From an uncultured Parabacteroides sp. (GTDB lineage: Bacteria; Bacteroidota; Bacteroidia; Bacteroidales; Tannerellaceae): 36,441 nucleotides of DNA. A model generated the notes under the pieces. That model had not been told where the DNA came from. It saw nothing but the letters and a program-made list of their open reading frames with translations, and ran no database searches. Shown here one piece after another: positions 31,766-36,441 of this stretch (positions are counted from its first letter, which is position 1; each line of letters begins with the position of its first letter). A program made the position numbers and the translations under genes. The stretch spans positions 1-36,441 of the forward strand of contig CAKUZF010000024.1 in assembly GCA_934718155.1 (NCBI GenBank). Reading direction: 5' to 3'.

Positions 31766-31828
31766 AAGCCTTGAATCGAGATGTAGACATCGCTGTGATG
31801 ATGCTCTTTCAGTCGTAGCTCAAGGCTT
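31766..31828 (+). promoter_or_regulatory. structured leader of the endonuclease IV gene
   Basis: aagccttga (31766-31774) is the perfect reverse complement of tcaaggctt (31820-31828). Between them gatgt/acatc (about 31780-31791) forms a small hairpin. The right arm can instead fold locally as tcaag-g-cttga. So at least two exclusive folds are possible in the leader. Function unknown. Confidence 0.4.
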
Positions 31829-31851
31829 GAGACTCGAAAGAAAGACTTAGA

Positions 31852-32697
31852 ATGAAATATATAGGAGCACATGTGAGCAGTTCGGGAGGTGTGGAGAACG
31901 CTCCTCTCAACGCTAAAGAGATTGGGGCGACCGCTTTCGCCCTCTTCACCCGCAACCAGCGGCAGTGGCGTTCCGCCCCGCTGAGCGAGCGAAGCATCCA
32001 GCTCTTCAAGGAGCGCTGCGCCGAGTTTGGCTTCGCCCCCGAGCATATCTTGCCCCACGATAGCTATCTGATTAATTTAGGAAACCCCGAAGCCGAAGGT
32101 CTTGAGAAGTCGCGAGAGGCCTTCCTCGACGAGATGCGTCGCTGCGAGCAGCTGGGGCTGAAGCTGCTGAACTTCCATCCGGGTAGTCACCTGAAGAAGA
32201 TCGAGCCGGAGGCCTGCTTGGCCTTGATTGCCGACTCCATCAACTGGACCTTGGCGCAGACCGAGGGTGTGACCGCCGTGATCGAGAATACGGCGGGGCA
32301 AGGCTCCAACCTGGGCTACACCTTCGAGCAGATTGCCTCGATTATCGAGCGGGTAGAGGATAAGAGCCGTGTAGGCGTTTGCATCGATACGGCCCACACC
32401 TTGGCAGCAGGCTACGAGATCCGTACGCCGGAGGGATTTGCCGAGACGTTTCGCCACTTCGACGAGGTGATCGGCTTCTCCTACCTACGAGGTATCCACC
32501 TCAACGACTCGAAGAAGGAGCTGGCCACTCACGTGGATCGCCACGACAGCGTGGGAAAAGGCGTGATGGGCATGGAGCTTTTCCGCCTGTTGATGAACGA
32601 CGTCCGTTTCGACAACATCCCCATCGTGCTCGAAACGCCCGACGAGTCGCTCTGGGCCGACGAGATCAAACTGCTCTATAGCTTGATTGAACATTAA
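31852..32697 (+). CDS. nfo: endonuclease IV (AP endonuclease)
   Basis: A 281-residue DNA repair enzyme that cuts at abasic sites and damaged 3' ends. The full set of Nfo motifs is visible: GAHVSSSGGVENAP at the N-terminus, FTRNQRQW, HPGSHL, the metal-site IENTAGQGSNLG, VCIDTAHTLAAGY, and HLNDSKKELATHVDRHDSVGKG. The length is normal. A C69 peptidase gene follows after 32 bp, so the two are probably co-transcribed, although no functional link is known. Confidence 0.96.
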   Translation: MKYIGAHVSSSGGVENAPLNAKEIGATAFALFTRNQRQWRSAPLSERSIQLFKERCAEFGFAPEHILPHDSYLINLGNPEAEGLEKSREAFLDEMRRCEQLGLKLLNFHPGSHLKKIEPEACLALIADSINWTLAQTEGVTAVIENTAGQGSNLGYTFEQIASIIERVEDKSRVGVCIDTAHTLAAGYEIRTPEGFAETFRHFDEVIGFSYLRGIHLNDSKKELATHVDRHDSVGKGVMGMELFRLLMNDVRFDNIPIVLETPDESLWADEIKLLYSLIEH

Positions 32698-32729
32698 AAC
32701 GATATATATATAAATATAGAATCATAATT

Positions 32730-34373
32730 ATGAAGATGAAAGGACTATGGCTTGCCTGTTGCGCACTGGTTTTGTCGGGTGCGGAGGCGATGGCTTGTAC
32801 GGGACTCTTGGTGGGAAAGAAAGCTTCTACCGATGGCTCGGTGATGATTAGCTATGCGGCCGATTCGCACAACTTGTATGGAGAGATGTATCATTGGCCG
32901 GCGGCCAACTGGCCGAAGGGTGCTACGCTCGATGTCGTGGAGTGGGACACCGGTAAGCCGTTGGGCACGATCGCCCAGGTGGAGCATACCTATAATGTAG
33001 TGGGTAACATGAACGAGCATCAGCTGGCTATAACCGAGAGCACCTTCGGTGGACGCAGGGAGTTGCACAACCCCGAGGGCATCATGGATTACGGCAGCTT
33101 GATTTACATCACGTTGCAGCGTGCAAAGACCGCTCGCGAGGCGATCAAGGTGATGACCGACTTGGTGGCCGAGTATGGCTACTACAGCGGAGGCGAGACC
33201 TTCTCGATCGCCGATAAGCAAGAGGCATGGGTGATGGAGATGATCGGCAAGGGAGCAGGCCGCAAAGGCGCGGTTTGGGTAGCCATCCGCATCCCCGACG
33301 ATTGCATCTCGGCGCATGCCAACCAGTCGCGTATCCAGCAGATTCCTTTCAACGATAAGGAGAACTGCATCTATTCGCCCGACGTTGTCTCTTTCGCTCG
33401 CGAGATGGGCTTCTTCAAGGGCAAGGATGCCGATTTCAGCTTCCAGCAAGCCTATTGCCCTTACGACTTCAGCGCTCTGCGCGGATGCGAGGCGCGCGTG
33501 TGGTCGTTCTTCCGCGAGTATGACTCCACGATGGACCAATACACCGACTTCATCAAGGGCGACGCAAGCAAGAAGCCGATGCCACTTTATATCAAGCCGA
33601 ACCGCAAGCTCTCTGTGCAAGACGTGCAGAAGGGAATGCGCAACCACTACGAGGGAACCGATCTCGACATGACAAAGGATGCCGGTGCCGGTTCGTATAA
33701 GGTGCCCTACCGTTGGCGCCCGATGACCTTCAAGGTGGATGGCCAGGAATACACCAACGAGCGTGCGATTGCCACCCAGCAGACAGGTTTCGTGATCGTT
33801 CCGCAGATGCGCGAGTGGTTGCCCGACGAGATCGGTGGTATCCTTTGGTTTGGTGTTGACGATGCCGACATGGCGGTGTTCAACCCCGTTTACGCCTCTT
33901 CCGTGCGTGTGCCGGAGTGTTATCGGGTAGGCAATGGCGATTTGCTCACCTTCTCATGGACATCAGCATTCTGGATGCACAACTGGGTGGCCAACATGGC
34001 CTACAACAAATATAGCTTCATGATTAAAGACATCCGCAAGGTGCAAGAAGAGCTGGAGAACCACTATCAGGAGGTGATCCCCGCTATCGACCAGGCTGCC
34101 AAGGAGCTTTATGCAAAGAATCCGAAAGAGGCGGTAGAGTTCTTGACTTGGTTTAGTACTTCGACGGCCGACAACGCTACCGCTCGCTGGAAGCAGTTGG
34201 GCGAGTATCTGATCGTGAAGTACATCGATGGCAACGTGAAGAAAGAGGAGAACGGCCAGTTCAAGCGCAATCCTTATGGCTTGCCCGCCTCTCCCGACTT
34301 CCCCGGCTACGACGAGGAATACTACCGCTCGATCGTGAAAAGCGCGGGCGAGCGTTTGAAAGTGACGAAGTAA
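32730..34373 (+). CDS. C69-family dipeptidase
   Basis: A 547-residue N-terminal-nucleophile hydrolase of peptidase family C69. The first 22 residues form a signal peptide ending in AMA, and the next residue is C23 (in ACTGLLVG), the expected nucleophile exposed by processing. The following KKASTDGSVMI and GNMNEHQLAITESTFGG blocks are family hallmarks. Such enzymes cut dipeptides with broad specificity. An exported form would fit with the two M3 peptidyl-dipeptidase lipoproteins, which generate dipeptides in the same compartment, but this link is inference. Confidence 0.92.
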   Translation: MKMKGLWLACCALVLSGAEAMACTGLLVGKKASTDGSVMISYAADSHNLYGEMYHWPAANWPKGATLDVVEWDTGKPLGTIAQVEHTYNVVGNMNEHQLAITESTFGGRRELHNPEGIMDYGSLIYITLQRAKTAREAIKVMTDLVAEYGYYSGGETFSIADKQEAWVMEMIGKGAGRKGAVWVAIRIPDDCISAHANQSRIQQIPFNDKENCIYSPDVVSFAREMGFFKGKDADFSFQQAYCPYDFSALRGCEARVWSFFREYDSTMDQYTDFIKGDASKKPMPLYIKPNRKLSVQDVQKGMRNHYEGTDLDMTKDAGAGSYKVPYRWRPMTFKVDGQEYTNERAIATQQTGFVIVPQMREWLPDEIGGILWFGVDDADMAVFNPVYASSVRVPECYRVGNGDLLTFSWTSAFWMHNWVANMAYNKYSFMIKDIRKVQEELENHYQEVIPAIDQAAKELYAKNPKEAVEFLTWFSTSTADNATARWKQLGEYLIVKYIDGNVKKEENGQFKRNPYGLPASPDFPGYDEEYYRSIVKSAGERLKVTK

Positions 34374-34423
34374 ATAAGAAACGAAATAGAATTTTTAATT
34401 GTTAAACTTAAAAAGAATAGAGT

Positions 34424-34903
34424 ATGAAAAAGTTGTTTTTAGTGGCGCTGTTGGCTATTATCAGCATTGGCGCATACGCACAGAAGGGTCAAGGTAATCA
34501 GCAGCTCGGTTTCAACATCGGCTACGCATTCGATTCAGAGAATGCAACGCTGGGTGTTGACTATCGATACAACATTACGGATGCCATCCGTTTCAACCCG
34601 GGTGTGACCTATTTTACCAAGAACGATGGGCTCAGCGCATGGGCAATCGACATGAACCTCCACTATGTGGTTCCATTGGGCGATTCGTTTAGCTTCTATC
34701 CCTTGGCAGGTTTAGACCTTTCATTCTGGAAGTTCGGACACAAGGATTACTCCGACAACGCTACGCGCTTTGGAGCCAACATTGGTTTGGGTGGTGAGTT
34801 CTACGCTACCAGCCTGCTTACCGTCGGTGTAGATTTGAAGTACAACATCATTAAGGACTTCGATCAGGCAATGTTCGCCGTTCGTGTTGGATACAATTTC
34901 TAA
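34424..34903 (+). CDS. small outer-membrane beta-barrel protein
   Basis: A 159-residue protein with a clear signal peptide (cleavage after AYAQ, near residue 20). It shows alternating amphipathic strands such as QLGFNIGYAFD, ATLGVDYRYNI, FNPGVTYF, AWAIDMNLHYVVPL, and a final MFAVRVGYNF ending in aromatic F. This pattern fits an 8-stranded OmpA/OmpX-like barrel of the porin-like families common in Bacteroidetes. The role is unknown; structural or adhesion-related roles are typical. It lies 50 bp after the C69 peptidase gene and is followed by a terminator. Confidence 0.85.
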   Translation: MKKLFLVALLAIISIGAYAQKGQGNQQLGFNIGYAFDSENATLGVDYRYNITDAIRFNPGVTYFTKNDGLSAWAIDMNLHYVVPLGDSFSFYPLAGLDLSFWKFGHKDYSDNATRFGANIGLGGEFYATSLLTVGVDLKYNIIKDFDQAMFAVRVGYNF

Positions 34904-34934
34904 TGTGATAAAAGCTTGACTTAAAGCGGACTGA

Positions 34935-34971
34935 AAGGGCAGGAGAAGCGACTCTCTTGCCCTTGTTTTTT
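34935..34971 (+). terminator. intrinsic terminator after the barrel protein
   Basis: aagggca-g-gaga pairs with tctc-t-tgccctt (34935-34946 with 34953-34964), followed by a run of T to 34971. Confidence 0.9.
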
Positions 34972-34977
34972 GTTCGT

Positions 34978-35093
34978 CAACTCGCCAGCTTACGGCTCTC
35001 CAACTCGCCAGCTTGCGGCTTGTCAACTCACAAGCTTGCGACTACCCCTACTCGTAAGCTTGCGGCTCAGGTAGCCGTAAGCTTACGACTTGA
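34978..35093. repeat. five degenerate ~23-bp tandem repeats
   Basis: Units begin at about 34978, 35001, 35024, 35048 and 35071 and follow the pattern caactcgccagcttgcggct. The last two drift to cgtaagctt, and the final unit includes the perfect palindrome gtaagcttac. They directly follow the terminator and contain no gene. Confidence 0.8.
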
Positions 35094-35367
35094 TAAGTGA
35101 AAAACAGACCGAATGGTGCTTCATGAAGAAGACGGGAATAAACAAACCATATTGTGGAAAAATCGGAGTATGCTGTTGCAGTTTTGATGAATTTATTATC
35201 TTGAAGGAAAACCGTGGGTCAAGTTTACAGGCAAGTTTGTGCTCGTAGTAGTTGTCAAAGACCGTACGGAACGTGTAGTTCTTATCCATGCTAAGGGTAT
35301 CCTTTAAAGTCTTCTTTTGGGTAGTGGAGTTGCCATTTACCAAGAAGGAAGGATGTACGCCTGCCAA
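35083..35367 (-). CDS. possible 94-residue hypothetical protein
   Basis: An open frame of 94 codons fills most of the otherwise empty stretch 35094-35393. The predicted protein is basic in its N-terminal half and hydrophobic near the end (PQYGLFIPVFFM). I recognise no family. No consensus promoter is seen upstream on the minus strand. The frame runs into the tandem repeats at its 3' end. It may be a gene remnant from the accessory fimbrial region or a chance frame. Low confidence. Confidence 0.2.
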   Translation of the reverse strand: MAGVHPSFLVNGNSTTQKKTLKDTLSMDKNYTFRTVFDNYYEHKLACKLDPRFSFKIINSSKLQQHTPIFPQYGLFIPVFFMKHHSVCFSLIKS

Positions 35368-35440
35368 ATGGAAAAAAGCAAATCAAGAATAATTTGTGTG
35401 GTAAAAAGCCATTGAAAAAGGTCACAGAAGCCCATTTTCA

Positions 35441-35520
35441 AAAAGTGCTCAAACGACAAAAAAGTGCTAATTCAACAAAAAAGTGCTCAAACGACAATTT
35501 GAAAAGTGCTCAAACGACAA
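35441..35520. repeat. four direct repeats upstream of the DUF3575 promoter
   Basis: The unit aaaagtgctcaaacgacaa occurs at 35441, 35479 and 35502, and in altered form (aaaagtgctaattcaac) at 35460, with steps of 19, 19 and 23 bp. They end 46 bp upstream of the -33 element at 35566, a typical position for activator sites. Confidence 0.85.
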
Positions 35521-35565
35521 TTTTCATAAAACACTGTATTTTAGCAGAAAAAGTTTTTGTGATAT

Positions 35566-35596
35566 TTTGGGTGCTGAATGGCTTTTATTACCTTTG
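35566..35596 (+). promoter_or_regulatory. promoter for the DUF3575/fimbrial operon
   Basis: TTTG (35566-35569), 19 nt, then TACCTTTG (35589-35596): a perfect consensus match, 31 bp before the start codon at 35628. Confidence 0.85.
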
Positions 35597-35627
35597 GGGA
35601 AGACAAAGATAATAAATTCAAGTTTAT

Positions 35628-36407
35628 ATGAGCAGAAAAATCACTTTTCTTACCCTGTTTATGTGGCTGATGACGGTAACTTTTCCTGTCATTGCGCAGC
35701 AGAAAGCAGACACGACCTACACTTCCCGGTTCGTGCCACGGGAAGACATGCTCTACGTGCCTTGGAACGGCAATGACACGAAACTTGCCTGCCTGTTGGA
35801 ATGTATCGAAAACAACAAAACCACATTTCTTGACGGCTACTGTAATTCACTGGGCAGTGAATCCGAGAAAACTGCTCAGCAAAATACACTTGTCGACACG
35901 CCGTCGGAAACCAAAATCACAACTGATTATCATCTCTCCCTGCGTGCCAACCTGCTGCGCTGGGCTACCCTAACACCAGATTTAGGACTTGAATGGCGCA
36001 TCTGCCCATCGTGGGGCATTGCCGTAAACGGCTCGTGGACTTCATGGACGTGGAGCGACAAGAATCGCCGCTATGCACTCTGGGAAGTGGCTCCGGAAAT
36101 GCGTTACTATATGGGTGAGAAGAAAGCCTGGTATCTGGGCGCGATGTTCAAGGCCGGAGAGTTCAACTACAAGCTCTCCGAAACAGGCAAGCAGGGCGAC
36201 CTGATGGGTGGCGGCGTCACCGCCGGCTATCGGCTGCGGCTGAACAAGGCACTGGCTCTTGATTTCAACCTCGGTCTGGGCTACCTGAATGCCGATTTCG
36301 AAAAATATGAAGTCATCGACGGCGAGCGTGTACGCCGCGGCAACGAGACAAAAGATTGGTGGGGCCCCATCAATGCCGGTGTGACATTGGTATGGAAGTT
36401 ATTCTAA
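35628..36407 (+). CDS. DUF3575 protein, first gene of a probable fimbrial operon
   Basis: A 259-residue exported protein. The signal peptide is about residues 1-24 (FPVIAQ end). A short linker with FVPREDMLYVPWNGN follows, and the DUF3575 domain begins near SLRANLLRWATLTPDLGLEWRI. It continues with strands such as WGIAVNGSWTSWTW, YALWEVAPEMRYYMG, GGGVTAGYRLRLNKA and FNLGLGYL, ending in GVTLVWKLF. The pattern suggests a small outer-membrane barrel. In Bacteroidales, DUF3575 genes typically open operons encoding DUF3868 and Mfa/Fim-type fimbrial proteins. The downstream start at 36424 agrees with such an operon. Confidence 0.88.
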   Translation: MSRKITFLTLFMWLMTVTFPVIAQQKADTTYTSRFVPREDMLYVPWNGNDTKLACLLECIENNKTTFLDGYCNSLGSESEKTAQQNTLVDTPSETKITTDYHLSLRANLLRWATLTPDLGLEWRICPSWGIAVNGSWTSWTWSDKNRRYALWEVAPEMRYYMGEKKAWYLGAMFKAGEFNYKLSETGKQGDLMGGGVTAGYRLRLNKALALDFNLGLGYLNADFEKYEVIDGERVRRGNETKDWWGPINAGVTLVWKLF

Positions 36408-36423
36408 CACGGAGGAATAGAAT

Positions 36424-36441
36424 ATGAAAGCAAGACAATAT
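36424..36441 (+). CDS. start of next gene (partial; probably DUF3868-type)
   Basis: ATG at 36424 begins MKARQY and runs off the window. A purine-rich ggaggaa lies 10-14 nt upstream, and the gene follows the DUF3575 stop by 16 bp, so it is in the same operon. The DUF3868 identity is inferred only from the usual gene order. Confidence 0.5.

Noticed and set aside
35394..35612. 72-codon plus-strand frame upstream of the DUF3575 gene
   Set aside because: Its codons are made of the direct repeats and run through the promoter at 35566-35596.

Overview
The window looks like a chromosomal segment of a Bacteroidales bacterium; Parabacteroides is my best guess, by inference only. The evidence is: repeated promoters of the Bacteroidetes type (TTTG, about 19 nt, then TAnnTTTG), a hybrid two-component system that carries its own AraC domain, families typical of the order (DUF4923, DUF3575, DUF4250, DUF1016), type-B L31, pyruvoyl arginine decarboxylase, and many lipoprotein signal peptides.

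Left end (1-3.6 kb): a decaying accessory island. It holds a 5'-truncated DUF1016/YhcG-type PDDEXK nuclease gene, about 1.4 kb with no convincing gene but dense DNA structure, a second partial copy of a RhuM C-terminus, a small gene cut short by a remnant of an IS4-like element, and an intact rhuM-like gene. The structures are paired hairpins, a 27-bp inverted repeat, a possible three-way junction, and a 143-bp array with a strict 11-bp period. DUF1016 and RhuM genes commonly sit beside type I restriction-modification genes, so this may be the eroded edge of such a locus.

Core (3.65-34.9 kb): ordinary metabolic genes. In order they are: a GH78 alpha-L-rhamnosidase lipoprotein and a NUDIX hydrolase (minus strand); two tandem M3 peptidyl-dipeptidase lipoproteins; a Tat-exported sugar isomerase-like protein and a carboxylesterase; metA-type homoserine acyltransferase, a U32 protein and a cyclophilin lipoprotein in an overlapping operon; a fructose-type hybrid sensor with a fructokinase; DUF4250, metF and a ferredoxin-nitroreductase; a branched-chain aminotransferase; rhaB-rhaA (minus); rpmE2 (minus); class II fructose-bisphosphate aldolase; a DUF4923 protein; tRNA-Tyr (minus); pyruvoyl arginine decarboxylase; endonuclease IV; a C69 dipeptidase; and a small outer-membrane barrel protein.

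Metabolic themes: rhamnose release (GH78) and rhamnose catabolism (RhaB, RhaA) lie in the same window but about 19 kb apart. Fructose sensing and phosphorylation are paired without any transporter or SusCD genes. Methionine genes (metA, metF) appear twice.

Right end (34.9-36.4 kb): tandem 23-bp repeats, a poorly coding stretch, four direct repeats upstream of a near-perfect promoter, a DUF3575 protein, and the first codons of the next gene. This is the usual beginning of a Bacteroidales fimbrial (type V pilus-like) operon.
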